Shown piece after piece: positions 25,742-35,615 of a stretch of DNA of 64,000 nt. The notes below the pieces were generated by a model, which was given only the letters and a program-made list of their open reading frames with translations, ran no database searches and was not told the DNA's origin. The stretch is taken from contig JANSYK010000003.1 in the NCBI GenBank assembly GCA_024742485.1, forward strand, positions 124,001 through 188,000, in the 5' to 3' direction. The number at the start of each line of letters is the position of its first letter. Position 1 is the stretch's first letter. Position numbers and translations under genes: made by a program. Origin of the DNA: Alphaproteobacteria bacterium. GTDB taxonomy: Bacteria; Pseudomonadota; Alphaproteobacteria; Rhizobiales; Rhizobiaceae.

Positions 25742-26628
25742 ACGGTACCGCACGGGATGCTCTCTATCTGCTGGGTGTCGATGGCGGGGGAACCGGCTGC
25801 CGGTCCCGCCTGGAAGATGCGGCTGGAGTGGTTCTGGGGCAGGGATTGTCGGGACCGGCATCCACGCGGCTTGGCATTGAGGAGGCCTGGTCATCCGTGT
25901 CGCGCGCCATTGATGCAGCGATCGACGATGCCGGTTTTTCGGCGTCGCAGATTGCCCGGACCCATGCTGGAATCGGTCTTGCCGGCATGGGGCGCAAGGG
26001 CGCGTTGGAGGCATTGCGGGCCATCGCACATCCCTTTGCCAGCATCGACTTTGTCAGCGATGGAATGGCCGCTTGTCTCGGCGCCCATTCCGGCCGCGAT
26101 GGCGCCATCGTTATCAGTGGCACAGGATCCATCGGTCTGGGCTTTGTCGATGGGCAGGACCTGCGTGCCGGTGGGTACGGGTTTCCGATTTCCGATGAAG
26201 GCAGCGGTGCGGATCTGGGATTGAAAGCCATTCAGTTTGCGCTGCAGGCGCATGATGGCCGCAGCGAGCAGACAGCACTGCTTGGGGAAGTCATGCATCG
26301 GTTTCATGACGAGCCAGCCGAAGCCATCGCATGGATGGATCGAGCAACCGCGACCGACTATGCAGCCCTGGCGCCGATGGTTTTGCGCCATGCCGATCAG
26401 GGTGACCGGTTCGGCCGGCTGATTGTGCAGGGTGCCGCAGAGCAGATCGACACTCTGGTCCGCGTGCTCTTTGAAAAGGGTGCGCCGCGTGTAACGCTTC
26501 TGGGAGGGCTCTCGACAGCGCTCGAACCCTGGCTGGCGCCAGATGTCCGCCGCCGCTTGAAGCCGGCAGATGGAGATGCTGTTTCCGGCGCCATCATTCT
26601 GGCACGCAGGTTGATTTCGGCGATTTGA
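25738..26628 (+). CDS. BadF/BadG-type sugar kinase, probable MurNAc/GlcNAc kinase (MurK-like)
   Basis: A 296-aa ASKHA-fold kinase. Phosphate motif 1 is LGVDGGGTGCRSRL near the N-terminus, followed by VISGTGSIGLG and ISDEGSGADLGL motifs typical of BadF/N-acetylglucosamine kinase proteins. It lies between murA (4-bp overlap) and murQ. In clostridia a BadF-type kinase, MurK, makes MurNAc-6-phosphate for MurQ, so the same role is inferred here: it would replace the phosphorylating PTS (MurP) of E. coli. GlcNAc kinase activity is an equally possible reading. Confidence 0.85.
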   Translation: MNGTARDALYLLGVDGGGTGCRSRLEDAAGVVLGQGLSGPASTRLGIEEAWSSVSRAIDAAIDDAGFSASQIARTHAGIGLAGMGRKGALEALRAIAHPFASIDFVSDGMAACLGAHSGRDGAIVISGTGSIGLGFVDGQDLRAGGYGFPISDEGSGADLGLKAIQFALQAHDGRSEQTALLGEVMHRFHDEPAEAIAWMDRATATDYAALAPMVLRHADQGDRFGRLIVQGAAEQIDTLVRVLFEKGAPRVTLLGGLSTALEPWLAPDVRRRLKPADGDAVSGAIILARRLISAI

Positions 26629-26649
26629 ATAAATTATTCCTCAATCTGA

Positions 26650-26678
26650 TTGACTGATGGAATTTTCAATTCTAAAAC
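26650..26678 (+). promoter_or_regulatory. Candidate sigma-70 promoter for murQ
   Basis: TTGACT (26650-26655) and TAAAAC (26673-26678) are separated by 17 bp, close to consensus. A palindrome begins at the next base, where transcription would start. The promoter lies inside the operon, after the kinase gene. Confidence 0.5.
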
Positions 26679-26700
26679 CTTAACAGATTATGATGTTAAG
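26679..26700. promoter_or_regulatory. Perfect palindrome (candidate MurR-type operator) at the murQ promoter
   Basis: Perfect 7-bp arms CTTAACA and TGTTAAG with an 8-bp spacer. It abuts the -10 element and ends 6 bp before the murQ ATG, a position expected for a repressor. The RpiR/MurR-like protein encoded at 35616 is the natural candidate. Confidence 0.55.
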
Positions 26701-26706
26701 GCAGTC

Positions 26707-27630
26707 ATGACTGAGCAAGGCTTGATATCCGAACTGGACCGGCTGGATTCCGAAGGGCGCAATCCAGACACGATGGGCATCGATCTGTTGCCGACTGTCG
26801 ATATTCTGCACACCATCAATGATGAGGACCGGGTGGTTCCATCCGCCGTCGAAAAGGTCATTCCCGATATTGCAATGGCGGTGGACCGGATTGTCACCGC
26901 ATTCCAGACGGGCGGCCGCCTTGTTTACATGGGTGCCGGCACGAGCGGACGGCTGGGCGTATTGGATGCCTCCGAGTGCCCGCCGACTTTCGGCGTGCCG
27001 ACCGATATGGTGATCGGGCTGATTGCCGGCGGGGACCAGGCGTTGATCCGCGCCACCGAGGGCGCGGAGGATGATGCGCAGGACGGCGCGCGTGTCCTGC
27101 GGAACATCTCGCTGACGGCAAAAGACGTTGTTGTCGGCATCGCGGTGAGCGGGCGCACTCCCTATGTCATCGGCGGATTGAACTACGCAAGGGAAATTGG
27201 CGCCACCACCGTGGCGCTCTCCTGCAACCGCAGCTCGATCATCACCGGCATCGCTGATATCGCGATATCCCCGCTTGTCGGACCCGAGGTACTGACCGGG
27301 TCAACCCGGCTCAAATCGGGGACGGCGCAAAAACTCGTCCTCAACATGCTGACGACCGCCAGCATGATCCGCATCGGCAAGAGCTATGAAAACCTGATGG
27401 TGGATGTCCACCCGAGCAATGGCAAATTGTTCGCCAGGGCGGCCAGGATTGTGATGCAGGCAACCAGATGCTCTGCCGATGAGGCGCGACAGGCCCTTGA
27501 CCGGACGCAGAATGACGTCAAGCTTGCGATCCTGATCACGATGACAGGAATGGGTGTCGACGCTGCCCGTTCCGCGCTTGATGAGGCAGGGGGATTTCTG
27601 CGAAAGGCAATTGGTGACAGGACGATGTGA
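26707..27630 (+). CDS. murQ: N-acetylmuramic acid 6-phosphate etherase MurQ
   Basis: A 307-aa SIS-domain lyase that cleaves the lactyl ether of MurNAc-6-phosphate to GlcNAc-6-phosphate and D-lactate. It is colinear with E. coli MurQ (298 aa): [19 protein letters not shown] with catalytic Glu90 (E. coli 83), EGAEDD with Glu121 (E. coli 114) and [11 protein letters not shown] are all present. The ATG at 26707 has AAGG upstream and matches the family length; the ORF track starts 19 codons early across the palindrome. It is the central enzyme of this salvage locus, fed by the neighbouring kinase and by AnmK. Confidence 0.96.
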   Translation: MTEQGLISELDRLDSEGRNPDTMGIDLLPTVDILHTINDEDRVVPSAVEKVIPDIAMAVDRIVTAFQTGGRLVYMGAGTSGRLGVLDASECPPTFGVPTDMVIGLIAGGDQALIRATEGAEDDAQDGARVLRNISLTAKDVVVGIAVSGRTPYVIGGLNYAREIGATTVALSCNRSSIITGIADIAISPLVGPEVLTGSTRLKSGTAQKLVLNMLTTASMIRIGKSYENLMVDVHPSNGKLFARAARIVMQATRCSADEARQALDRTQNDVKLAILITMTGMGVDAARSALDEAGGFLRKAIGDRTM

Positions 27631-27698
27631 TTTTCGGGCATGTTGGATGTCCGAACAATGAAAGACCAAAGAATCTGACTTCAGAAAGGGAGAAGACA

Positions 27699-29219
27699 AT
27701 GGCAATACGAACGACAAAGACGCGATTGACGGGGATGGCCGTCGCGGCAATGCTCGGCATTGCGGCTGTTGCGGCACCCGCACAGGCCGAAACATTGCGC
27801 ATGGCCTGGGCTCAGGACGCAACCGGTCTTGATCCGCACAAGCAGACAGCATTCCCGTCGCTGCGCCTTCTCGAACTGGTCTACGAGCCGTTGGTGCGGC
27901 TTGATTCCAAATTGCAGATTATGCCTGCGATCGCCGAATCCTGGGAGTATTCGGCCGATGGGAAAACACTGACCTTCATGATCGACGCCGATGCAAAGTT
28001 TCAAAACGGCGCACCGGTGACATCGGCGGACGTCAAGGCATCCTTCGAACGCATCCTGAATGAAGAAACCGGCGCCGTTGCGCGGGCCAACTTTCTGTCG
28101 ATTGACGGCATTGACGCACCCGATGCCAACACCGTGGTATTCAATCTCAGTCAGCCCGACGCACCGATGCTGACGGCCATGACAGATATCAACGCCGCCG
28201 TGCTTCCGGCCAGCGAGATTGCGGCCGGCTCGGTTGGTACCAAAACCGTCGGGTCTGGGCCGTTCAGCCTCGAAAAGTGGGATCCCAACTCCAAGGCAAC
28301 CCTGGTCGCCAACAAGGACTGGGCAGGGGGAATGCCGGGTGTTGACGGTATCGACATCAGTGTCTTCCCGGATGAATCGGCCATCCTCGCCGCCATGCGC
28401 ACCAAGCAGATCGATTTTGCCTTGATGAATGATCCGTTGATCGCAACACTGGTTCCGCGGGAAAGTGGCCTCCAGCTCAATCGTGAGGCCGTTCTGTCTT
28501 ATCACGTGCTGCAACTCAATCCGTCGCGCTCACCGTTTACGGAGCTGGGTGTCCGCCAGGCCATTTCCTGTGCCATCGATCGGCAGCAAATTCTGGACAC
28601 CGCCTCTCTCGGAGAGGGAAGGGTAACCGGACCCCTGACCATCCCGGCCTATGCTTCGGATCCGAATTCGCTGTTCTGTTATACGCGGGATGTCGAAAAG
28701 GCGAAGAAACTGTTGGCCGATGCCGGCTATGCGGACGGTTTTTCCACGACGGTAATCGCCGCAACCGGCGAACCGCCAACTGCCGCCTCCGAAGCGCAGG
28801 TCATCCAGGCACAGCTCGCCGAAATCGGTATCACGGTCGAAATCGAGATGATGGAACTCAATGTCTATATCGATCGCTGGCTCAAGGCCGATTTCGATAT
28901 GGCCGTGGCGTTGAACGGCGGTCGTGCCGATCCGTTCACCATGTATAATCGTTACTGGACCAAGGCCGGTAACCTGCAGAAGGTCTCCAACTATATCGAT
29001 GACACGCTCGACAGCCTGATGATGAAAGGCCGCGCCGAAACGGACCCGGCGGCCCGCAAGGAGACATTTGCGGCGTTCGAAAAGCATCTGGCTGAAATGT
29101 CGCCATGGATCTGGCTGTACAATTCGTACAACTACACGGCACAACAGGACAATGTGAAGGGTTTCACGCCAACCCCGACCGGTTCTCTGTTCAGCCTGAG
29201 CGAAGTGACGGTCGAATAG
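27699..29219 (+). CDS. Peptide/muropeptide-type ABC importer substrate-binding protein
   Basis: A 506-aa periplasmic binding protein of the DppA/OppA (SBP_bac_5) cluster. It has a Sec signal peptide (hydrophobic AVAAMLGIAAVAAPAQA, cleavage near residue 30) and the family YEPLVRLD segment. Start ATG at 27699 with AAAGGGAG. It starts a four-gene transporter block inside the peptidoglycan salvage cluster. Cargo is probably a muropeptide, anhydro-sugar or cell-wall peptide, inferred only from the neighbours murQ and anmK. Confidence 0.9.
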   Translation: MAIRTTKTRLTGMAVAAMLGIAAVAAPAQAETLRMAWAQDATGLDPHKQTAFPSLRLLELVYEPLVRLDSKLQIMPAIAESWEYSADGKTLTFMIDADAKFQNGAPVTSADVKASFERILNEETGAVARANFLSIDGIDAPDANTVVFNLSQPDAPMLTAMTDINAAVLPASEIAAGSVGTKTVGSGPFSLEKWDPNSKATLVANKDWAGGMPGVDGIDISVFPDESAILAAMRTKQIDFALMNDPLIATLVPRESGLQLNREAVLSYHVLQLNPSRSPFTELGVRQAISCAIDRQQILDTASLGEGRVTGPLTIPAYASDPNSLFCYTRDVEKAKKLLADAGYADGFSTTVIAATGEPPTAASEAQVIQAQLAEIGITVEIEMMELNVYIDRWLKADFDMAVALNGGRADPFTMYNRYWTKAGNLQKVSNYIDDTLDSLMMKGRAETDPAARKETFAAFEKHLAEMSPWIWLYNSYNYTAQQDNVKGFTPTPTGSLFSLSEVTVE

Positions 29220-29309
29220 ACGGCAAGTTTGCTTGAATAGTCGGGGCGGCATGGGCACGATCAAGGCCTGTTTCGCCCCGAACTGATTTGTTTCCAAAGG
29301 TTTTCCGGA

Positions 29310-30269
29310 ATGAACTACCTGACAGGACGGCTGGTCACATTTCCGCTCGTCTTGCTGGGCGTATCGCTGATTGTCTTCATCGCCATCAGACTGGTGCCCG
29401 GCGACTCGATCACCGCGATGCTTGGCACCGAAGCCGGTCTGCTGACACCAAAGCAACGAGAGGCGCTGGCCGCCTATTTCGGCATCGATCAGCCTTGGTT
29501 CATTCAATATTGGCGCTGGCTTTATGATCTCTTTCACGGCGATCTTGGCGTATCCGTCACCTACGGCCGGCCGGTGCTCGATGTGATCCTGGAACGGTTT
29601 CCCCTGACTCTGGAACTGGCGCTCCTGTCGATGATTGTCGCCCTTCTCGTCGGCGTCCCGGCGGGTGTCTATGCCGCCACCCATAACGAGCAGCCGTCAG
29701 ACCTCGGTGTGCGCATCATCGCAATGGTGGGGCAGTCGACACCGAATTTCGTCCTCGGCCTGGTGATCATCTACATCCTGTCGGCAGGATTCGGGATCCT
29801 GCCCGTCATGGGCACATTCACCTCGATCTGGCAGGATCCACTGACCAATCTGAGCCAGATGATCTTGCCGGCCGTTACCCTCGGATTTGCCTTCGCCGCC
29901 TCCGTGACCCGGATTTCACGGTCTGCCATGCTGGATATTCTCAAGGATGACTATGTGAGGACGGCCCGCAGCAAGGGCGCGTCATCACGCGCCGTCATCT
30001 GGCGCCATGCTCTGCCAAATGCATTGATCCCGGTGGTGACGCTGAGTGGCATCGAATTCAGCTATTTGCTGGGCGGTGCCGTCATCGTTGAACAGATTTT
30101 TGCATTGCCGGGTCTTGGTCGCCTGGTGCTGGATGCGATATTGCAGCGCGACTATGCGCTCGTGCAGGGAACCGTCCTGTTCATCGCGTTCAATGTCATG
30201 GTCGTCAATCTTCTGGTTGATCTGGCCTATGCGACACTGGATCCCCGTATCCGGCTGGGTGAACGCTGA
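29310..30269 (+). CDS. ABC importer permease, DppB/OppB type
   Basis: A 319-aa inner-membrane permease with six helices and the classic DppB N-terminus (LLGVSLIVFIAIRLVPGD). The EAA region reads DYVRTARSKGASSRAVIWRH and the C-terminus ends in LVDLAYATLDPRIRLGER, as in nearly all DppB-type proteins. It follows the binding protein by 90 bp and overlaps the next permease by 1 bp (TGATG). Confidence 0.94.
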   Translation: MNYLTGRLVTFPLVLLGVSLIVFIAIRLVPGDSITAMLGTEAGLLTPKQREALAAYFGIDQPWFIQYWRWLYDLFHGDLGVSVTYGRPVLDVILERFPLTLELALLSMIVALLVGVPAGVYAATHNEQPSDLGVRIIAMVGQSTPNFVLGLVIIYILSAGFGILPVMGTFTSIWQDPLTNLSQMILPAVTLGFAFAASVTRISRSAMLDILKDDYVRTARSKGASSRAVIWRHALPNALIPVVTLSGIEFSYLLGGAVIVEQIFALPGLGRLVLDAILQRDYALVQGTVLFIAFNVMVVNLLVDLAYATLDPRIRLGER

Positions 30270-31108
30270 TGGAACAGGTCAGAGCGATTGCCCGTCATAC
30301 CAGCGGCCGCATCGGCGGTGCCATCGTGCTCGTGTGCCTTCTGGCCGCGGCCCTTGGCGCACTTGGCTGGACGCCGCACGATCCCTTGATGCAATACCGC
30401 CTGGACCGCCTTCACGCGCCAAACGGCACCTATTGGATGGGCACCGATCTGTTTGGCCGGGACGTGGCAAGCCGGCTGATGGTGGGGATCGGACAATCCT
30501 TCACCGTGGCGTTTTTCTCCGTCGCTTTTGCAACACTGACCGGAACCGTCCTCGGCCTGGCAGCCGCATGGCTCGGTCGCCGGTGGGACGGTACGCTGAT
30601 GCGGCTGATGGATATGCTGATGGCCTTTCCGGCAATCCTGCTGGCGCTGCTGATTATCGCGATCATCGGTCCTGGATTGTGGACAAGCGTCATCGCCATC
30701 GCGGTCATCTACACGCCGATCTTCACGCGTGTCGTGCGTGGACCGGCCCTGTCGCTCAAGGAGCGCGAATTCGTCGATGCCGCACGCACATTCGGCAGCA
30801 GCCAGAGCTACATTCTCTCTCGCCATCTCCTTCTCAATCTGGTCGCACCGCTGACAGTCCAGGTCACGCTGGCGCTCGCCTGGGCCTTGCTGACCGAAGC
30901 GGGTCTGAGCTTCCTCGGCCTTGGCACTCAGCCGCCAACCCCATCGCTGGGTCTGATGCTGAGCGACAGCCGCAATCTTATGGAAACGGCCCCCTGGCTG
31001 ATGGTGTTCCCGGGATTGGCGATCATGATCAGCATTCTGGGCTTCAATCTTCTGGGTGATGCGCTGCGCGACATTCTTGACCCGAAGATGCGGAGGTCAC
31101 TGGCATGA
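30269..31108 (+). CDS. ABC importer permease, DppC/OppC type
   Basis: A 279-aa permease with the DppC hallmark near residue 55 (YWMGTDLFGRDVASRLMVG) and the EAA-type loop REFVDAARTFGSSQ. It has six predicted helices and ends in GDALRDILDPKMR. It overlaps its partner genes by 1 bp and 4 bp on each side and completes the membrane part of the importer. Confidence 0.94.
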   Translation: MEQVRAIARHTSGRIGGAIVLVCLLAAALGALGWTPHDPLMQYRLDRLHAPNGTYWMGTDLFGRDVASRLMVGIGQSFTVAFFSVAFATLTGTVLGLAAAWLGRRWDGTLMRLMDMLMAFPAILLALLIIAIIGPGLWTSVIAIAVIYTPIFTRVVRGPALSLKEREFVDAARTFGSSQSYILSRHLLLNLVAPLTVQVTLALAWALLTEAGLSFLGLGTQPPTPSLGLMLSDSRNLMETAPWLMVFPGLAIMISILGFNLLGDALRDILDPKMRRSLA

Positions 31109-32886
31109 CCGCGCTTCTTTCCGTTTCCGGTCTGCGCGTGGGTTTCGGGCGCGATCCGCAAAACCACGAAATCGTCCATGGGGTGAGCTTCGATCTTGCC
31201 GCCGGCGAAACGCTGGCCGTGGTGGGAGAGAGCGGTTCAGGCAAGTCGGTCACCGCTCTGTCGATCAATCGCCTGATTGATTTCGGCGGTGGACGGATCA
31301 CCGGCGGTTCGATTGTACTGCAGCGCACCGACGGCTCCAGCACGGACCTGGCCCAGGCCGATGAGGCACAGCTGACCCGCATTCGCGGCGCCGAGATCAG
31401 CATGATTTTCCAGGAGCCGATGACGTCACTCAATCCGGTTTTGACAATCGGCACGCAGATCGAGGAATCCTTCCGTCTGCATCGCGGATTGACCGGCAGG
31501 CAGGCGAAAGCCGCTGCCCGGGACGCGCTCGATCGCGTGCGCATTCCCGACGCCGCGCGGCGGCTCAAATACAATCCCAACCAGCTGTCCGGCGGCATGT
31601 TGCAACGCGTGATGATCGCCATTGCGCTGGCCTGCAGCCCCCGCATCTTGATCGCCGACGAGCCGACAACGGCTCTGGACGTGACGGTACAGGCGCAGAT
31701 CCTGGCCCTCCTGGCGGAACTGAAGCGCGAAACCGGCATGTCGATGATCTTCATCACCCATGACATCGGTCTTGTCGCCGGCATTGCCGACAAGGTCATG
31801 GTCATGCAGGCCGGAGAAGCGGTTGAGCAGGGAGAACTCAATCAGGTTCTCGACGACCCGCAACATGCCTATACGCGGCATTTGCTCCACGCCGTGCCGC
31901 ATTTTTCCAGTGGCCGGGCAACACGCATCGATGGTCAGAGGGGCACGTCGGCCTCCACCGAGCCGGCGCTCAAGGTTGACGGTCTGGTCGTTCGTTTCCC
32001 GGTGAAAGGCGGATTGTTCGGCCGCGCAACCGGTGCAGTTCATGCGGTTGATGGTGTCGATTTCGATCTGCTGCCGGGTGAGACACTGGCCATCGTCGGT
32101 GAGAGCGGTTCGGGAAAGTCAACGACGGCCCGCGCGGTTCTCGGCCTCGAGCAATCGACACGCGGTGCCTTCACCATCGGCAAAGCTGCTGCTGCGGCGG
32201 AGGGTGTCCGGCCCATGCAGATGGTGTTTCAAAACCCCTATGCCTCGCTCAATCCGCGGCTGACCGTGCAGAGCATACTGGCCGAACCGGTCATCGCCAG
32301 TGGCGGCCGCACCGATGCGCGGACGCTGTCGAGGATGACGAAGCTTCTGGCGCGCGTCGGACTGACCGAGGATTGTCTGCAGCGCTATCCACATGAATTT
32401 TCCGGAGGGCAGCGCCAGAGATTGTGTATCGCGCGGGCACTCATGCTCAACCCGTCCGTCGTGGTCCTCGATGAGGCTGTTTCCGCCCTGGACGTCTCCG
32501 TGCAGGCCGACGTACTGGAATTGCTGGTTGACCTTCAGCAGGAGTTCAAGCTCGCTTATCTGTTCATTTCGCATGACATGGCGGTCGTCGAGCGGATCGC
32601 ACACCGGATCGCGGTCATTTATGCGGGCCAGATCGTGGAAATCGGCGAGGCCGCATCAGTGCTTGCGGAGCCCCGGCACTCCTATACGCGCAAGCTTATT
32701 GCAGCCGTGCCGGCCATCGATCGGCGGCATGAGACGTTTGAAATCGACATGCGACAGGTTCCTTCTCTTGTGCGCCCGCTTGGATTTGAACCACAACCGG
32801 CCGATTGGCAAAGTTTTGGGCCGGATCATCTCGCGCGGACAGAGGCCCCGGACGGCGCAAAGCCGCTGGTGACCGACGATGCCTGA
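31105..32886 (+). CDS. Fused two-domain ATPase of the peptide/muropeptide ABC importer (DppD-DppF fusion)
   Basis: A 593-aa protein holding two complete nucleotide-binding domains. The first has Walker A GESGSGKSVT near residue 38, signature LSGGM and Walker B ILIADEP; the second has Walker A GESGSGKSTT near 335, signature FSGGQRQRLC and Walker B VVVLDEA. Both have the switch His (ITHDI, ISHDM). This fusion replaces separate DppD and DppF and is also found in YejF-like and GsiA-like importers. YejABEF-type systems import muropeptides in some rhizobia, which fits the context but was not tested. ATG overlaps the DppC stop by 4 bp. Confidence 0.94.
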   Translation: MTALLSVSGLRVGFGRDPQNHEIVHGVSFDLAAGETLAVVGESGSGKSVTALSINRLIDFGGGRITGGSIVLQRTDGSSTDLAQADEAQLTRIRGAEISMIFQEPMTSLNPVLTIGTQIEESFRLHRGLTGRQAKAAARDALDRVRIPDAARRLKYNPNQLSGGMLQRVMIAIALACSPRILIADEPTTALDVTVQAQILALLAELKRETGMSMIFITHDIGLVAGIADKVMVMQAGEAVEQGELNQVLDDPQHAYTRHLLHAVPHFSSGRATRIDGQRGTSASTEPALKVDGLVVRFPVKGGLFGRATGAVHAVDGVDFDLLPGETLAIVGESGSGKSTTARAVLGLEQSTRGAFTIGKAAAAAEGVRPMQMVFQNPYASLNPRLTVQSILAEPVIASGGRTDARTLSRMTKLLARVGLTEDCLQRYPHEFSGGQRQRLCIARALMLNPSVVVLDEAVSALDVSVQADVLELLVDLQQEFKLAYLFISHDMAVVERIAHRIAVIYAGQIVEIGEAASVLAEPRHSYTRKLIAAVPAIDRRHETFEIDMRQVPSLVRPLGFEPQPADWQSFGPDHLARTEAPDGAKPLVTDDA

Positions 32887-33916
32887 TCCGCGCGACAAAC
32901 AAGGTGCGGCTCATGCGGATCTGACCCGCCGTTTCGAACGAGCGTTCGAGCCGCTGCAGACATCGGTGACCGAAGGGCGTATCCCGGGCGGCGTGCTCGG
33001 CATTGTTGACCGAACCCATGGCCGCATCATCCGGGAAAGCGGTTCGGCGCAGCTGGTTCCGGTCAAACGGCCAATGCGCACCGACACATGGTTCGATCTG
33101 GCCTCCCTGACTAAGGTGATTTTCACGACGCCACGCATTCTTGCGCTGGCGGAAACCGGAACGATCGAACTGGATGCGCCGCTTGTATCCGTTTTGCCGG
33201 ACCTGCGGCAATATGATGGGGGCGCCTGGGAACGCAAGGTCACGTTTCGCCAGTGTCTCGGGCATCAGACGCCCTTTCCCGCGGTGGAACCGATCTACAC
33301 CTATGGCCGCGATGCCGATCTTTTGCGGGCCTTTGTGCTGCAGCGGGAATGGACGGCGGGTGACCCGGTCTATTCGGACATCAATTTCATCCTGTTGGGC
33401 TTTGCCCTGGAGCGATTATCCGGCAAGACCATCCGGCAGATGGATCCCGGGCCGGGTTTCGCCTTTGGGGCCGATCCGGGATCGGTGGCCGCGACGGAGG
33501 ATTGCACCTGGCGACACCGGGTGCTCAGGGGCGAAGTACATGACGACAATTGCGCCGCCCTGAAAGGTGCCGGCCACGCCGGACTTTTCGGGACCGCATC
33601 ATCGGTCCTGGATTTTGCCGAAGGGTTGCTTCACGGAACAACAGCCTCGCAAAGCTCGATCGATCTGATGCGCGCGCCGCTCTCGGCAACCCGCACCCAT
33701 GGTTGGGAGCGGCCTCACGAAGGCTGGTTCGGCGGCAGCAACTGCAGTGCGGGAACAATCGGGCATACCGGGTTTACGGGCACCGGCCTCTGGATCGATT
33801 TCGATCGTGGCAGGGCGTGGACACTTCTGACAAACCGCATCCATCCGACCCGGCACTTCGATTCCGGTATCGCGTCGCTCCGCCAGGCGGTGAGCAACCG
33901 TGTCTCGCAAGAATAG
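32879..33916 (+). CDS. Cytoplasmic serine hydrolase of the beta-lactamase family (possible muropeptide amidase)
   Basis: A 345-aa protein of the class C beta-lactamase/penicillin-binding-like family. The catalytic SLTK tetrad is Ser76-Lys79, the second motif is YSDINF (Tyr165) and the third is GHTGFTG. No signal peptide is visible, so it should act in the cytoplasm. Beta-lactamases proper are exported. In Bacillus subtilis a member of this family, AmiE, sits with murQ and removes the peptide from MurNAc-peptides; the YSD-type motif and gene context suggest the same here. It overlaps the ATPase gene by 8 bp. Confidence 0.85.
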   Translation: MPDPRDKQGAAHADLTRRFERAFEPLQTSVTEGRIPGGVLGIVDRTHGRIIRESGSAQLVPVKRPMRTDTWFDLASLTKVIFTTPRILALAETGTIELDAPLVSVLPDLRQYDGGAWERKVTFRQCLGHQTPFPAVEPIYTYGRDADLLRAFVLQREWTAGDPVYSDINFILLGFALERLSGKTIRQMDPGPGFAFGADPGSVAATEDCTWRHRVLRGEVHDDNCAALKGAGHAGLFGTASSVLDFAEGLLHGTTASQSSIDLMRAPLSATRTHGWERPHEGWFGGSNCSAGTIGHTGFTGTGLWIDFDRGRAWTLLTNRIHPTRHFDSGIASLRQAVSNRVSQE

Positions 33917-33926
33917 GAAAGACGTT

Positions 33927-35042
33927 ATGAAACCAATCTGGGCCGTCGGCCTGATGACGGGAACCGTGTTGGACGGCAATATCGATGTCGCGCTGATCAG
34001 GACCGACGGGGAGGGCATCGATGCGTTCGGACCCTATACGCTGGCGCCCTATCCGCAATCGATCCGCGACCTGCTGGAGGAAACGGTCGAACAGGCCCGG
34101 GCCTGGAATTTCAACGGTGCAGAACCGGCGATCTTCCGGCAGGCCGAAGAAGCGCTGACACGCGCCCAGTCCGAAGCCGTCCGCGATCTGGTGGAAAGCC
34201 ACGGACTGACCATGGCCGATATCGGTGTGGTCGGCTTTCATGGTCAAACCGTCCTGCACCGCGCACCACAGCCGGGCCGGCTCGGCGAAACACGGCAGCT
34301 TGGCGATGGCGAACTGATGCAGAGTATCCTTGATACCCGCGTCGTCTATGATTTTCGTTCGGCCGATATGGCCGCCGGTGGACAGGGCGCCCCATTGTCG
34401 GCGGCCTATCATGCCGCGCTTTTGCGCAAGGCCGGCGCTGGCGTCGATACAGCGGCGCTCAATCTTGGCGGAGTCGCCAACATCACATGGCAGGATGATG
34501 ACGGCGGATTGATCGCCTTTGATACCGGACCGGCCAACGCGCCACTGAACGATTTCGTCAAATCGAAGGGGCTCGGTGAAATGGATGAGGGCGGCGTGCT
34601 TGCGGCGGCCGGAACCGTCGATGAATCCCGCCTCGCCGAGCTTTTGAAACACCCCTATATGGCGGCGCCCTATCCAAAGTCGCTCGACCGTTTCGACTTC
34701 GGTGCGGCGATGGCCGATGGCATGAACACGCAGGATGGCGCGGCGCTTCTGGCGGCCTTCACGGCATCGGCGGTGGGCAAGGCGCTCGACCTGTTGCCGC
34801 AGCGGCCCAAGAGGCTGGTGGTCTGTGGTGGCGGCCGTCACAATCCGACGATCATGGAAATGCTGGGCCCACGCGCCGGTGTGGAGGCCGTTCCGGCTGA
34901 GACATACGGCTGGAGCGGCGACGCGGTTGAGGCGCAGTGTTTTGCCTTCCTCGCCGTGCGGGTGCTGAGAGGACTACCCATCAGCTTTCCGACAACAACA
35001 GGCGTCCCGCAGCCGATGCTCGGGGGGCGTATTGCCGGATAG
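33927..35042 (+). CDS. anmK: Anhydro-N-acetylmuramic acid kinase AnmK (divergent motif variant)
   Basis: A 371-aa ASKHA-fold kinase that opens and phosphorylates 1,6-anhydro-MurNAc to MurNAc-6-phosphate, the MurQ substrate. Recognised by [16 protein letters not shown] at the N-terminus, [30 protein letters not shown] and [11 protein letters not shown]. The usual GTSxDGID phosphate loop reads GTVLDGNID (Ser to Val, one residue inserted) and the usual GPGN is GPAN. Start ATG at 33927, after the hydrolase by 10 bp. End of the plus-strand salvage operon before the regulator. Confidence 0.93.
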   Translation: MKPIWAVGLMTGTVLDGNIDVALIRTDGEGIDAFGPYTLAPYPQSIRDLLEETVEQARAWNFNGAEPAIFRQAEEALTRAQSEAVRDLVESHGLTMADIGVVGFHGQTVLHRAPQPGRLGETRQLGDGELMQSILDTRVVYDFRSADMAAGGQGAPLSAAYHAALLRKAGAGVDTAALNLGGVANITWQDDDGGLIAFDTGPANAPLNDFVKSKGLGEMDEGGVLAAAGTVDESRLAELLKHPYMAAPYPKSLDRFDFGAAMADGMNTQDGAALLAAFTASAVGKALDLLPQRPKRLVVCGGGRHNPTIMEMLGPRAGVEAVPAETYGWSGDAVEAQCFAFLAVRVLRGLPISFPTTTGVPQPMLGGRIAG

Positions 35043-35072
35043 ATGATCGCTGAGAGAGGCACCCGCTGGACG

Positions 35073-35495
35073 TCAAAACCTCTTCTGCAGATAGATGCGG
35101 CTGCGGCCGATCGGAAAATCCGGAAGAACCCCGAAAGGTTTGTAACCTTGGCGCTCATAGGCCTTCGCCGCTTTTGGATTGAACGTGTCGATCAGCGCGC
35201 CGATGCAGCCGCGTGCAATGGCCTCCTGTTCTGCCGCCTCCAGCATCTGCCCGGCCAGCCGCTGGCCGCGCATGGTTTCATCGACCCAAAGCCATTGCAT
35301 GTAGAGCCAGCCCCAGGCGGTGTATCCGGAAATGCCGCCCGTCAATGTGCCTTCGCTGTTTCGGACGAACACGGCAATGGGGGTGCGCGCTTCCGGTCCG
35401 ACATCGCTGTCGTTGAATGCCGAAAGCTGTTCGTGCAGACGCTTGAGGTCCTCTGCAGCGGGATCTGCCGTTATCTCAAGCGTCTTGTCCATCAT
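35073..35495 (-). CDS. GNAT family N-acetyltransferase
   Basis: A 140-aa single-domain acetyltransferase. The acetyl-CoA loop is around MRGQRLAGQMLEAAE (about residues 75-89) and the C-terminal NPKAAKAYERQGYKPFG is a typical GNAT beta4-alpha4 region. It is encoded on the opposite strand between anmK and the RpiR-type regulator, so it is not part of the salvage operon. The acceptor is unknown; a role with amino sugars is possible but unsupported. Confidence 0.85.
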   Translation of the reverse strand: MMDKTLEITADPAAEDLKRLHEQLSAFNDSDVGPEARTPIAVFVRNSEGTLTGGISGYTAWGWLYMQWLWVDETMRGQRLAGQMLEAAEQEAIARGCIGALIDTFNPKAAKAYERQGYKPFGVLPDFPIGRSRIYLQKRF

Positions 35496-35615
35496 GTGAT
35501 CCTGAGCATTGGTTGAATGATTTATTCTAATGGCCTCTCATCCTTTCGGTCAAAAACCCGCCAGCTTGACAATGCCGGAAAGACCCACATCCTGTCGCCC
35601 ATCAAGGAGACCTGA

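Noticed and set aside
24815-26029. 404-aa minus-strand ORF across murA and the kinase gene
   Set aside because: Antisense of two clearly conserved genes; long only because of GC-rich codon structure. The same holds for 28530..29684 and 31044..31841.
35073-35495. GNAT gene as part of the peptidoglycan salvage operon
   Set aside because: It is on the opposite strand and has no specific link to muropeptides.
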